DNA from: Flavivirga aquatica
GTDB lineage: Bacteria > Bacteroidota > Bacteroidia > Flavobacteriales > Flavobacteriaceae
Direction: 5' to 3'
NCBI RefSeq assembly: GCF_001747085.1
Contig: NZ_MDJD01000007.1
Coordinates: forward strand, 496,001 to 560,000
DNA length: 64,000 nucleotides
The position numbers and the translations under genes are program-made. The notes under the pieces were generated by a model. It was given only the letters and a program-made list of their open reading frames with translations. It was not told the origin of the DNA and ran no database searches. Positions 1 through 8,536 of the stretch are shown here, piece after piece (the stretch's first letter is position 1; every line of letters starts with the position of its first letter).

Positions 1-2584
1 CAGTAATATCATTAACAATATTTAAACTATTTTTAGCTGGAATTGGATATATTGAATACGTTTTTTCGATAACTTTAGAATCATCAATACCTAATAAAGA
101 ACCTACTCTTACTTTTTCTAATAACAATACATCATAAGGCTTCATAACATGAGTTGAATTTATAACTTTACCATCAAGAAGATTAATATAGTTTGATGAA
201 TCAGGTAATTTAATTTCCCTATCGTTTAAGCTTACATTAATTAATGAAATCACTTCTTTTCCACTAGCTGTGTTACCTTTAGAAGCAAATACACCAAAAG
301 CTTTTTTTGTTGTGCCTGGTAAAGTAATATTAACTGGTGGTGTTGGTAATACTAATTTAGCTCTTAATCTATTTATTAAACTATTAATATTAGCATCAAA
401 AAATATTGATTTATTAATAAAACTAATATCCCTCGACGCATCTGGTGTTCCTTTTTCATCTTTTCCAAAGTTCTCAACACCATTACCTATTCTACGAACT
501 TGTAGCATATCTACTGAAGGGTTATTTGCTTTATACGTAGCTAATGAATCAATAGTCGAATCAAGACTATATAATGTTGGTGGAATTATTATACTCTTAG
601 GTTTATATCCTAAAGAATTAATTTTACTAGGGGTTGTAAAACCAACTTTAACATTTAATAATTTTAAAGCTTCGTAAACATCGGACATTTGTCCAGCATA
701 CTCATAATCTTGTATAGCAGCTTCATTACTGTAATAAATTAATACATCACGTTCGGCAGGAATTAAAGAAGCCACAGTATTACTATGAGCATTAATTTCT
801 TTCATCGTTCTACCAAAAGTATCAAAAGATACTGCTTGATGTTGTGGTGAAAACATAATATTTCCATCACCTAATGCTTTCCCTTCTAAATCACCTTTAA
901 AAACAGGTCCATTTCTAGTCGTTCTATCTTCATGTTCTCTATACCACCACCAGCAATTAAGAACACTCATACCATTAGAGAATGCTAACCAAAGTGAAGA
1001 GCGTACATAACCTCGATCTAATCTAAAATTATCCCAAGCATTACTAGAAATAGCATGCCACTCAGAATCGAATGTAGGCTTGTTAGGGTGTAAAGATTTG
1101 GCAAAGTCAAGCATTATAGTTTGCTCTCTCCAATCCATAATATACCTGTTTAACCACTCTGAATATTTTCTATTATTACGTCCATGGGTTTCATTAGGCA
1201 CTACTTGAGCATCAAAGCCAATAACGTCTTGCATATCCATTAGAGTTTCAACATCTATACCTCCATCTCTTCTAGGATCTTCTACTTCTCTACCTAAAAT
1301 TTTTATAGAAATTTTGGCTGCCGCATGACTTTCTCTTGTAATTGTTTTTAAGTTCTTATGCCATCTATTTGACCTGTTCATATTAAAACGTAACCAATCG
1401 TACCAAATTGGCGTTCCTTGCCATACCTTTCTATCTAAAGGAATAGTGTATTCTGTCTTTAACTGATTAAAATTGGTAAAATTCTTATTCCCATTAAAAG
1501 AATTATATACTCTGTTTAATCTGTTAATATTCTTATATTCAGCTTTCAAATGTTCAACATACGCATTCATAGTATGATTTGATACACCTAGGCTCGCTTG
1601 AGGCTCTCCTTTAGCAATATTCCAATGGGGCTCATTAGATAAAACATAAATTAGAGGGCTTCCTGCTGCTGCTGCAACTATTCCTGGATTAAAAGTACTT
1701 ATCATACTTCTATTTAAGTTTGTTATCTCTGGATGATCAATATCATAATGCACAAAAGCCCTTGGATGATCTCCAATACCAGGATAGTCTGTCCTCATAT
1801 ACGCAGGGAGTTTTGTATGTGTATAATGAACCTGTGTAGGTGTTTGATTATTTGCTATCTGTTTAGATAAACTTCTTGCTCTAGCTCTAGCATAACTTGA
1901 TCTAGTTACACCTGGTCTTTCCGTATTTTGTGGTGAATTGAAAGTTTCTCCTAAATAACCATTTGTTTCCATTAAATCGGCCTCATCTGGCATAGACCAA
2001 AATGTACTTGGAAAAATAACATTACGTCCTTTAGTATAATAACTAGCGTCTTTAGCTAATCGAGGCTTTCCTGGTGCAGTAAAATCTAGTGTTTTTGATA
2101 ATATAATATTGCCATCCAACTGGTCTTGAATTTCTGCTATTGCAAAATCCAAAATATTAATGCAGTCATATAATTGTTGATATGGATGAAAAAGGGAATA
2201 ATCGGGAGCTCCAGAAATTCCTTCCAGTACTAACTGACTTTCAAAGTTTCGATTAAACCCTCTAAACGCATTACTAGTTTCGTATATCGTTTGTAAGCTT
2301 GCAGCTTTTTCTCTATCCTTAGTAGCATAAACAACAAATTCTCTAACGCTTACAATAGAACCTCTAGCATAACTAGATTCCAAATTTGCTGTTTCGGCTT
2401 CTGCAATTTTACTCTTTAATGTTTTTGTTTTTGTGTTAATCTCTGTTATTAAATTATCCCAAGCTGTTTGGTTTAATAATCCTTGGTAAAATTTTGTTTG
2501 CGAAAAAGTAGTAGAACTTACCAGTAGAAATACAAGTAAGAAATACCTTTTTTTTAATAACATTTTTGTAGGTTTTTTTTTCAT
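1..2584 (-). CDS. Secreted GH42-like glycoside hydrolase with T9SS sorting domain (3' end outside window)
   Basis: The minus-strand frame is open from an ATG at 2584 (second ATG at 2563) to the left edge, about 860 codons. Residues 8-26 form a signal peptide ending TTFSQ. The catalytic region has a clan GH-A pattern: SNEPHWN places a likely acid/base at Glu318, and DSEWH places a likely nucleophile at Glu508. The segment after about residue 590 (YYSNEAAIQDYEY and following) resembles the trimerisation domain of GH42 beta-galactosidases. The last visible residues, SIYPIPAKNSLNI, look like the start of a T9SS type A sorting domain, so the enzyme is probably exported and surface-attached or released. 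GH42 is my best family guess; GH50-type agarases share the clan. It is transcribed away from the phosphate block. Confidence 0.75.
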   Translation of the reverse strand, partial: MKKKPTKMLLKKRYFLLVFLLVSSTTFSQTKFYQGLLNQTAWDNLITEINTKTKTLKSKIAEAETANLESSYARGSIVSVREFVVYATKDREKAASLQTIYETSNAFRGFNRNFESQLVLEGISGAPDYSLFHPYQQLYDCINILDFAIAEIQDQLDGNIILSKTLDFTAPGKPRLAKDASYYTKGRNVIFPSTFWSMPDEADLMETNGYLGETFNSPQNTERPGVTRSSYARARARSLSKQIANNQTPTQVHYTHTKLPAYMRTDYPGIGDHPRAFVHYDIDHPEITNLNRSMISTFNPGIVAAAAGSPLIYVLSNEPHWNIAKGEPQASLGVSNHTMNAYVEHLKAEYKNINRLNRVYNSFNGNKNFTNFNQLKTEYTIPLDRKVWQGTPIWYDWLRFNMNRSNRWHKNLKTITRESHAAAKISIKILGREVEDPRRDGGIDVETLMDMQDVIGFDAQVVPNETHGRNNRKYSEWLNRYIMDWREQTIMLDFAKSLHPNKPTFDSEWHAISSNAWDNFRLDRGYVRSSLWLAFSNGMSVLNCWWWYREHEDRTTRNGPVFKGDLEGKALGDGNIMFSPQHQAVSFDTFGRTMKEINAHSNTVASLIPAERDVLIYYSNEAAIQDYEYAGQMSDVYEALKLLNVKVGFTTPSKINSLGYKPKSIIIPPTLYSLDSTIDSLATYKANNPSVDMLQVRRIGNGVENFGKDEKGTPDASRDISFINKSIFFDANINSLINRLRAKLVLPTPPVNITLPGTTKKAFGVFASKGNTASGKEVISLINVSLNDREIKLPDSSNYINLLDGKVINSTHVMKPYDVLLLEKVRVGSLLGIDDSKVIEKTYSIYPIPAKNSLNIVNDIT

Positions 2585-2980
2585 TTTAATAGATTTTTTA
2601 TAGATAAATGAGGGTTTTCTATTACAGATTTACAGTTTTAACGAACTACAAAAATTAGTTTTATCCATTACTCTAAAATTAATTATAGAAAGGTCAAAAA
2701 ACAATAATTCAACAACACAAGAATAAGTATTACCTTACTAAATAAATTATATGTAAGAATAAAAAATAACATATAAAAGAAAAACCCTCAAAAAATATAC
2801 GTTATAGATCCCTTAATTGGTTTATATTATGCTTTAAAATTTTAAGTTTAATATAACAAATATTCAGTTTTTAACACGCAACCTAATTATAATGAGCACT
2901 TTAAAACCATGTCCTTTTTTTTAAAATAATCCTATAAAAACTTATTTTATGAACAAAATAAGTAAAGTATAAACGAAAAA
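2585..2980. other. Intergenic region upstream of the GH42-like gene
   Basis: About 400 very AT-rich bases without a convincing ORF on either strand. It should hold the promoter of the minus-strand glycosidase, but I found no clear CAAAnnTA (minus-strand TAnnTTTG) element. The right end borders the transporter terminator. Confidence 0.5.
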
Positions 2981-3000
2981 AGCACCCAAAGTTGGGTGCT
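2981..3000 (-). terminator. Rho-independent terminator of the PiT gene
   Basis: Perfect stem AGCACCCA/TGGGTGCT with loop AAGT. An A-run lies on the left and TTTTC on the right, so it can act in both directions. It lies 29 bases past the stop of the minus-strand transporter gene. Confidence 0.8.
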
Positions 3001-3029
3001 TTTCTATTATATAAAAAGTTGTTAGTTAG

Positions 3030-5342
3030 CTACTCTTCTTCTGCTGATATTTTTGCAGGTTTTACTGAGCTATCATGTGCGCTATGATACTCCTCTAAAA
3101 GATTCATTGTTGCTGTTAATAAATCTTTTGTTTCTAATAAAATACCAAAATATAAAGTTGTATTTTTTGGACTAGACTCCTCTGTTCTAGTTCGTTCAAC
3201 TTGCTTCTGAATTTTCTCTGTAACTAAATTGAACACCTCATCTTTGTTATTTAATACCGCTCCAATTTGTTCAAATGATTTTGAATCAAAGGCAGCTTTA
3301 GTAGTACTAAACAGCCTGTCAAGAGCGTCTTCTACTTGTTTAAGTTCTTTAATTTGATTGAACTTTAATTTTTTATGATTGTTATTTACGTGTTTATGAC
3401 TTACTTTAGAAATATACTCTAACGATTGTGTCATATCCTGCAAATAGCCTAATATATTAATATAAAAATTACTCGCTCCAACACTTGATTCATCTAGGTT
3501 TTTTATAAAGTAAAAAATATTATCACGTAAATCTTCAACTTCATCAGATAACTTCACGATATTCTTTTTATTCTTTTTTAATAAGACTAAATCTTGTTTC
3601 GCTAAACCCGTTATAGTGTTAGAATAAATTTTATGACCTCGTTTCACAACGTTCACAATATTATTAGCACTCTCATGAATAACTCCTTGTACAGAACTAC
3701 TTTCTGCTTTAGTTAAGCTATCTTCATCTTTAGTTGTTGTAGATTTCTTTTTATGAGAAAGATAATTTCTTGTTAATAAAACCACAGTAAGTAACAATAA
3801 TACAGGTGTCATCACTGCTGGGTGCCAGTTAACTAAAAACACTACAACACCTGCTGCTATAAAAGCTCCTAATGCAGTACCAAACCATCCAGCAATAACA
3901 TTAAGTACTCCTGCAACTCTATAAACTGCACTTTCTGCTCCCCAAGCTCTATCTGCTAAAGATGTTCCCATGGCAACCATAAATGTTACATATGTTGTTG
4001 ATAAAGGTAATTTCATAGCTGTCGCTATAGATATTAATACTCCTGCTACCATTAAATTAACAGAAGCTCTAATCATATCAAATGCTGGCGCATCTATACT
4101 TTGATCTTTAGTTAATACAACTGTATCTACTTTTTGAAAACTTATGTCTATTTTAGCTTGCATTGCTTCTGGCATAACACCTCCTATATTATTAGACAAC
4201 CAAGTTGTTGCTTTTACTATACTTCTAGAAAGTAAATTCGGTTTAAATTTTTCATGTGTATCACCTTGCCTAGATAAGCTAAGTTCAGTTTCTGCAACTG
4301 TTTTAGCTTTTTTAGAAAACCATAGTGTTACAACCATTATAGCTCCTGCGATGAATAGTAAAAAAGGTTCTGCTGGCATTTTTTTATCCAATACCTCCAT
4401 AGTAAAGGTAGTGGGGTTTATTCCTGAACCTACCCAAGCTTCATATGAATGATATGCTGCCATAGGAACACCAATAAAGTTTACTAAATCATTTCCAGAA
4501 AATGCAAGAGCCAACCCAAATGTTCCAACAATAATAACAACAATAAGGATACTTTTTTGTGTCACTTTTTGAAAAGCATAAGAAAGTAATGTAAACATTA
4601 TAAAACCTCCTGCAATAATGAAAAGTTCATTACCAACTATTATACCCTTTAAATTTTTATAATAAGGCGTACCTTTAAGACCTTTCATAAATATAAAGTA
4701 AAGAATTGCTGTTAAAGCAATACCTCCAAAAATAGCTCCGAAATTTTTAATTTTATTTTCGTAATGAAATGTGAAAATTAAACGAGAAAACCATTGTACT
4801 ATGGCACCTACACTAAAAGCTATAACAACAGATAGTAATATTCCACTAATAATTTCTATGGCTTTTTTTGTATTTATATAATTTCCTAAATCTGCAAAAG
4901 TTTCAGCATCTGTAGCACTTATTTTAATTAGAGCCATTACTACTGCTGCTCCTAATAAATTAAAAACAATAGAAACTGTTGTAGATGTTGGTAAGCCAAT
5001 AGTATTAAAAAAGTCCAATAATAGGATATCCGTTATCATTACTGCCATGAATATGAGCATAATTTCATGAAAACTAAATTGAGCTGGAACAAAAATTCCT
5101 TTTCTAGCTACCTCCATTAAACCACTAGAATAGACAGCTCCTATAAAGATCCCTAAACTGGCAACAATCATAATTGTTTTCATTGATATCGCCTTAGACC
5201 CAATTGCTGAGTTTAAAAAGTTGATAGCATCATTACTAACGCCTACTACAATATCAGCAACAGCTAAAATTGTAATGGCTATGAGCATGTATAAATAAAT
5301 ATTATCCATAGTATTTAATTGTAAAAAGTTTGCAAATATCAT
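3030..5342 (-). CDS. Inorganic phosphate transporter, PiT family, with C-terminal PhoU/DUF47-like domain
   Basis: 770 residues. The N-terminal signature GVSNDAINFLNSAIGSKA is the PiT repeat (VGxNDxxN), followed by many hydrophobic helices to about residue 540. These include a second inverted-repeat region around LSTTYVTFMVAMGTSLADRAWG. After about residue 545 the protein becomes charged and helical (KRGHKIYSNTITGLAKQD onward), as in the PhoU-like/DUF47 tails fused to PiT proteins in Bacteroidota. The expected role is proton- or sodium-driven phosphate uptake across the inner membrane. An alternative start is Met12 (MDNIYLYML). It follows the porin gene by 38 bases on the same strand. A possible Pho box in that gap could drive it separately. 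Confidence 0.92.
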   Translation of the reverse strand: MIFANFLQLNTMDNIYLYMLIAITILAVADIVVGVSNDAINFLNSAIGSKAISMKTIMIVASLGIFIGAVYSSGLMEVARKGIFVPAQFSFHEIMLIFMAVMITDILLLDFFNTIGLPTSTTVSIVFNLLGAAVVMALIKISATDAETFADLGNYINTKKAIEIISGILLSVVIAFSVGAIVQWFSRLIFTFHYENKIKNFGAIFGGIALTAILYFIFMKGLKGTPYYKNLKGIIVGNELFIIAGGFIMFTLLSYAFQKVTQKSILIVVIIVGTFGLALAFSGNDLVNFIGVPMAAYHSYEAWVGSGINPTTFTMEVLDKKMPAEPFLLFIAGAIMVVTLWFSKKAKTVAETELSLSRQGDTHEKFKPNLLSRSIVKATTWLSNNIGGVMPEAMQAKIDISFQKVDTVVLTKDQSIDAPAFDMIRASVNLMVAGVLISIATAMKLPLSTTYVTFMVAMGTSLADRAWGAESAVYRVAGVLNVIAGWFGTALGAFIAAGVVVFLVNWHPAVMTPVLLLLTVVLLTRNYLSHKKKSTTTKDEDSLTKAESSSVQGVIHESANNIVNVVKRGHKIYSNTITGLAKQDLVLLKKNKKNIVKLSDEVEDLRDNIFYFIKNLDESSVGASNFYINILGYLQDMTQSLEYISKVSHKHVNNNHKKLKFNQIKELKQVEDALDRLFSTTKAAFDSKSFEQIGAVLNNKDEVFNLVTEKIQKQVERTRTEESSPKNTTLYFGILLETKDLLTATMNLLEEYHSAHDSSVKPAKISAEEE

Positions 5343-5358
5343 GACTATCGGGATATAA

Positions 5359-5376
5359 AGTGTTATCTAAATGTTA
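5359..5376 (-). promoter_or_regulatory. Candidate Pho box between porin and PiT genes
   Basis: Two copies of A(A/G)TGTTA at 5359 and 5370, exactly 11 bp apart; on the minus strand they read TAACACT and TAACATT. The 11-bp spacing is that of PhoB half-sites (TGTCAT repeats in enterobacteria), and the same heptamer recurs at two other sites around these phosphate genes. The assignment to PhoB is inference. Confidence 0.5.
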
Positions 5377-5380
5377 TGTT

Positions 5381-6595
5381 TTAAAAATGTATATCAAATT
5401 GTAACCTATACATCAATTCATTGTCACCGCCATCGACTTCCAAGTGACTAATATCTGTCTGAACTTTCAAACTATGCCCTACAATATATTTAGAAAGACC
5501 AAGTGTGTATTGACTTTCTAGGTTTTCACCAGTAATAGTCTTATCTAATTCAATACTTGTATAACGCGCAGAAACTTCCCAATCCTTCTTTAATAAATAT
5601 CCTGTTTGAATATTTAGTCCTTTACCGACTTCTACTACATCTCCAGTAAGTGTACCATCTGAGTTTTTAGCAAAAGGGTCTTTGGTATCTCTATCTGCGT
5701 ATTCAGCCATTAATGAAAATCCTTTGTATTTAAACATGGCATCTATAAATAATGTATTGATGTTAGTTTCATAAAAAAGTCCTTTAGGACCAGCATCGTC
5801 TGTACCATCAATATACATATAATTCCCTTGATTACTTCTGTTCTTTACAGCATTATTATTATGATCGTAACTTACTCCTAAAGCTAATTTAGGTGTTTTT
5901 TCCCTTTTTAAATCAGATCCTTTATAATCGCCTTTACTAGAAAAGTTTCCAAAAGGTAATAATTCAATACGTCCAGTGTATTGGTGGCCTCCTATGTTCC
6001 CTGTCGTTACATTCCTACCTTCTCCTTGTGCTAAAGAAAATATTTCTTTTACAACAAATTTGTCTGAAAGATTAAAATGATGTCTTAATTGAAAACCAAA
6101 ATCACGATCTATAGTAAATCTCTTATTTAATAAAGAGCGATCTACTTGTTGCAAGTTAGCAGAAGAAATAACACGTTCTCTATTTCCAGGAAGTTTTCCT
6201 TGACCAAACCATATTTCAAAGTTTTTATAAAAATTCCATTTTAATTGAGCATCTAAAATATATCTTGGTGCATTACTAGTAAAAGGTGAAGCTCCAGAAA
6301 GGTCTCTATTAGATAAACCTAATTCTATTTTATATTTCAACTTAGGGCTATAAGCATAACCATCAAATTTTAATCTAGCTCTTCTAGCAAAAAAACTAGC
6401 TTCGTTTTTACCAGCTTCTTCCCATGTAGATGTACCTAGAAGTTGCATTCTTAATCCCACTTTCATGGACCAAGAACTATCTTGTCCTATAATATTAAAA
6501 AGACCTTTCCCAAATTTAGTAGATTTAACTTCTTGTGCATTTAAAGTAGATAGCACAAACAAAGCCATCACTATTAGTGTGATTTTTAGTTTCAT
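5381..6595 (-). CDS. Phosphate-selective porin O/P family outer membrane protein
   Basis: 404 residues with a clear signal peptide (MKLKITLIVMALFVLSTLNA, then QEV). Mature-chain motifs typical of the OprP/OprO-like porins of Bacteroidota are visible: FFARRARLKFDGYAYSPK, the QLKWNFYKNFEIWFGQGK strand and RDFGFQLRH. The end is a beta-barrel strand terminating in aromatic residues (LQFDIHF). It should form an anion/phosphate channel in the outer membrane. It is the first gene of a two-gene minus-strand unit with the PiT transporter, which fits phosphate acquisition. Upstream lie a candidate Pho box, a terminator-like hairpin and a long inverted repeat, suggesting tight control. Confidence 0.88.
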   Translation of the reverse strand: MKLKITLIVMALFVLSTLNAQEVKSTKFGKGLFNIIGQDSSWSMKVGLRMQLLGTSTWEEAGKNEASFFARRARLKFDGYAYSPKLKYKIELGLSNRDLSGASPFTSNAPRYILDAQLKWNFYKNFEIWFGQGKLPGNRERVISSANLQQVDRSLLNKRFTIDRDFGFQLRHHFNLSDKFVVKEIFSLAQGEGRNVTTGNIGGHQYTGRIELLPFGNFSSKGDYKGSDLKREKTPKLALGVSYDHNNNAVKNRSNQGNYMYIDGTDDAGPKGLFYETNINTLFIDAMFKYKGFSLMAEYADRDTKDPFAKNSDGTLTGDVVEVGKGLNIQTGYLLKKDWEVSARYTSIELDKTITGENLESQYTLGLSKYIVGHSLKVQTDISHLEVDGGDNELMYRLQFDIHF

Positions 6596-6635
6596 TATGT
6601 ATTATTAGTTTTTGTCGCCGCTAATAACCAAAACC

Positions 6636-6663
6636 AATGTTAACTTAATGTTTCCTAATGATT
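6636..6663 (-). promoter_or_regulatory. Candidate Pho box upstream of the porin gene
   Basis: AATGTTA at 6636 and AATGTTT at 6647 are 11 bp apart, and a weaker AATGATT follows at 6657. On the minus strand this reads AACATTAAGTTAACATT. It lies about 40-65 bp before the porin start. Confidence 0.5.
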
Positions 6664-6680
6664 AATTTTAAAACAATAAA

Positions 6681-6705
6681 AGGCTGCCTTGGCCTTTGGC
6701 AGCCT
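6681..6705 (-). terminator. Terminator-like hairpin (possible attenuator) in the porin leader
   Basis: Stem AGGCTGCC/GGCAGCCT, with loop TTGGCCTTT as read on the plus strand. On the minus strand the stem is followed by TTTTATTGTTTT, the layout of an intrinsic terminator. No minus-strand gene ends here, so it either ends a short leader RNA or attenuates porin transcription. Confidence 0.5.
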
Positions 6706-6894
6706 CATTAGAAATCATGATAATGTAGTCGACAAAAACTAATAGATTATATGAAATACTAATTATTTGTCTTAAGACTCCGCAAAATTGAAGGATTAAC
6801 TTAATTTAAACGTAACCCTAATATTAAATAATTATTAACAACTAATATTAAATAACAACATGTAAATACTTAAAATTAAGATTGATACATTATT

Positions 6895-6934
6895 AATGTT
6901 AATTTAATGTTACGTAAAAGTTGTTTTAATGTTA
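6895..6934. promoter_or_regulatory. Candidate tandem Pho box upstream of the MORN-type gene
   Basis: AATGTTA occurs at 6895, 6906 and 6928, in steps of 11 and 22 bp. The skipped 11-bp slot at 6917 holds a degenerate AAAGTTG. Four in-phase half-sites on one DNA face suggest cooperative PhoB-like binding. The site overlaps the -33 region of the plus-strand promoter at 6921-6951. Confidence 0.55.
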
Positions 6935-6951
6935 TCTAATTCGTATATTTG
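6921..6951 (+). promoter_or_regulatory. Promoter of the MORN-type gene
   Basis: TTG at 6921-6923 and TATATTTG at 6944-6951 match the Bacteroidota -33/-7 consensus (TTG, about 20 bp, TAnnTTTG). Transcription would begin near 6958, just before the ATG at 6959, which supports using the downstream ATG at 6980. Confidence 0.6.
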
Positions 6952-6979
6952 AATTATAATGTTAAAAACCCCCATAATT

Positions 6980-7339
6980 ATGAAGAAATCAATTTTATTC
7001 ACTTTTGCCTTTTTAATTACTGTGGTATCTTTTGCTCAGCAAGAGAGAACTTTGAAATTTAATAAAGACACAAACTTAATAGATGTTGTTTATTATCATG
7101 ACAATGGTGCTGTAAGCCAAACAGGAGCTTACACAACAGATGGTAAACTACAAGGTGAGTGGTTAAGTTTTAACACAGAAGGTAAAAAAGTAATTTCTGC
7201 AAATTATGATAATGGTCAAAAAGTCGGCAAATGGTTTTATTGGAAAGAAACCACTCTTAAAGAAGTAGATTACAACTCTAATGCTATTGCAAGTGTAAAA
7301 GATTGGGAATTTAAAAACCCTATTGCTAGTAGTAACTAA
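6980..7339 (+). CDS. Secreted MORN-variant (YwqK-like) repeat protein
   Basis: About 119 residues from the ATG at 6980; an in-frame ATG at 6959 would add seven residues before the natural signal peptide MKKSILFTFAFLITVVSFAQ. The mature part carries two to three MORN-variant units: YYHDNGAVSQTGAYTTDGKLQGEW, DGKLQGEWLSFNTEGKK and YDNGQKVGKWFYW. This is the repeat type of proteins annotated as YwqK family antitoxins, though no toxin gene is nearby. The location is probably periplasm or cell surface. It is divergent from the porin operon and has Pho-like repeats over its promoter, so phosphate control is plausible. Its biochemical function is unknown. Confidence 0.7.
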   Translation: MKKSILFTFAFLITVVSFAQQERTLKFNKDTNLIDVVYYHDNGAVSQTGAYTTDGKLQGEWLSFNTEGKKVISANYDNGQKVGKWFYWKETTLKEVDYNSNAIASVKDWEFKNPIASSN

Positions 7340-7360
7340 TTAGAATACTTAATAAAAAAT

Positions 7361-7410
7361 AAAAACTCCAAGTATATGGCAGATTTATCTCTACATTTCT
7401 TGGAGTTTTT
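7361..7410 (+). terminator. Terminator after the MORN-type gene
   Basis: A 12-bp perfect stem (7361-7372 AAAAACTCCAAG with 7399-7410 CTTGGAGTTTTT) with a 26-base loop, then ATTTTATT. The A/T symmetry allows it to serve the convergent arsC transcript as well. Confidence 0.75.
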
Positions 7411-7431
7411 ATTTTATTAAAAAAACAGAAA

Positions 7432-7851
7432 TTAAAAACATTCTTCAACAAAGTCTCTAAAATAAATTTTAATTTCTTCTCTAGCTTTTAAGAATGCTGC
7501 ATGTTTTTCTTCATCTGTACCAACAACTTTAGATGGATCGAAAAAATTATGATGCAATCTTAAAGCATTTTTACTTGGAATGTACGGACAGTTTTCATTA
7601 GCATGATCGCAAACCGTAACAATATAGTCGAAATCTACAGTCGCATATTCGTCTACATGGTTTGAGGTATGGTGATCTATGTTAAGACCATCTTCCTTCA
7701 TAATAGCTAATGCTCCTGGATTTAAACCATGAGTTTCTATTCCTGCACTATATACTTTTGCTATTTTATTATCTAAAAAATGGTTTAAATACCCATGTGC
7801 CATTTGACTTCTACAGGAATTCCCTGTACATAATACTAATATGTTCTTCAT
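7432..7851 (-). CDS. arsC: Arsenate reductase / low-molecular-weight protein tyrosine phosphatase fold (ArsC)
   Basis: 139 residues. The P-loop CTGNSCRS (Cys8, Cys13-Arg14) near the N-terminus is the CX5R active site of the LMW-PTPase fold. VTVCDHANENCPYIP later in the chain supplies the extra cysteines typical of thioredoxin-coupled arsenate reductases. DGLNIDHHTSNHVDEY is the conserved middle section. It would reduce arsenate to arsenite in the cytoplasm. It is the last gene of a minus-strand set behind arsR and the DUF6428 gene, with a 160-base gap before it. The ars context favours arsenate reduction over general phosphatase activity. Confidence 0.85.
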   Translation of the reverse strand: MKNILVLCTGNSCRSQMAHGYLNHFLDNKIAKVYSAGIETHGLNPGALAIMKEDGLNIDHHTSNHVDEYATVDFDYIVTVCDHANENCPYIPSKNALRLHHNFFDPSKVVGTDEEKHAAFLKAREEIKIYFRDFVEECF

Positions 7852-8011
7852 TTGAAAATTTTATTTTCATTTCCTCAAAAGCGAAAATGTTATAAATTAA
7901 TTTTTATTCTAAATAGATTTATAGTTTCACAGAAATAATAAATTATTTGGTTAATGTAAAACTTAAATTATTAAACTAACAGATTCTATATTTCTAGTAA
8001 TAGAACACAAA

Positions 8012-8503
8012 CTAACAACAACCTCCTCCAGGAGTACATACTTCATTACTAGATGTTGTTTCTACAACTTCTGGAACACCGCAAAGTTCTTTGGCTTTAC
8101 AGTCTGTTTTTTCCACAGCTAATTTAACTATTAAGTTATTACCTCGTATTTCAAAATCGTTAACAAATAATTGAGCGGTATGGAAGTTAGTATTACTGTA
8201 TTCAAATTTAACCTCAGCATTGGATACATATGATTTCATTTTACCAACCTTATTTAAAATTCCTAACGCTTTATAGCTAGACATAAATTCCGTTTTACCC
8301 AATTCGCTTGGACTTTCCCAAAGTTGAATAACGGTTTCTTTCCAAGAATTTTCTTGCGCTCCACAATCAACTGAATCAATAGTAATATGTTTTACTTCAG
8401 TAATGTGATAATTGGCTCCAACTAATAAATTTGGTGCATATTCAAATAAAAGCGATTTGTCTTTATGTGCTTCTAATACATTAAATAGTTCTTGTGTTTT
8501 CAT
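8012..8503 (-). CDS. DUF6428 family protein linked to arsR
   Basis: 163 residues, cytoplasmic, with no signal peptide or membrane segment. The sequence (LFEYAPNLLVGANYHITEVK, SVDCGAQENSWKETVIQLWE, EKTDCKAKELCGVPE) matches the DUF6428 proteins that sit next to arsR in flavobacteria. The tail ends CTPGGGCC, and several further cysteines occur (SVDCG, TDCKAKELC). The molecule therefore has a thiol-rich surface that could bind arsenite or another soft metal. That role is inference, as I know of no biochemical description. It starts 33 bases after the arsR stop and is probably co-transcribed. Confidence 0.7.
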   Translation of the reverse strand: MKTQELFNVLEAHKDKSLLFEYAPNLLVGANYHITEVKHITIDSVDCGAQENSWKETVIQLWESPSELGKTEFMSSYKALGILNKVGKMKSYVSNAEVKFEYSNTNFHTAQLFVNDFEIRGNNLIVKLAVEKTDCKAKELCGVPEVVETTSSNEVCTPGGGCC

Positions 8504-8536
8504 CTCTTTTGTTTTATTTATTAAACTCTAGCAGCT

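Larger units (their letters stand above)
6603..6744. repeat. 142-bp segment bounded by 15-bp perfect inverted repeats
   Basis: TATTAGTTTTTGTCG at 6603-6617 is the exact reverse complement of CGACAAAAACTAATA at 6730-6744. The segment encloses a hairpin and a Pho-like site and ends 7 bases before the porin start codon. It could be a long-range stem in the porin mRNA leader or a small MITE-like insertion. No exact target-site duplication is evident. Confidence 0.6.

Noticed and set aside
270-677. 135-codon open frame on the plus strand
   Set aside because: It lies entirely inside the GH42-like gene on the other strand, whose frame has recognisable catalytic motifs; the plus-strand peptide has no family features.
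6980-7339. Antitoxin of a toxin-antitoxin pair
   Set aside because: MORN-variant proteins are often labelled YwqK antitoxins, but this one has a signal peptide and no adjacent toxin-sized gene.
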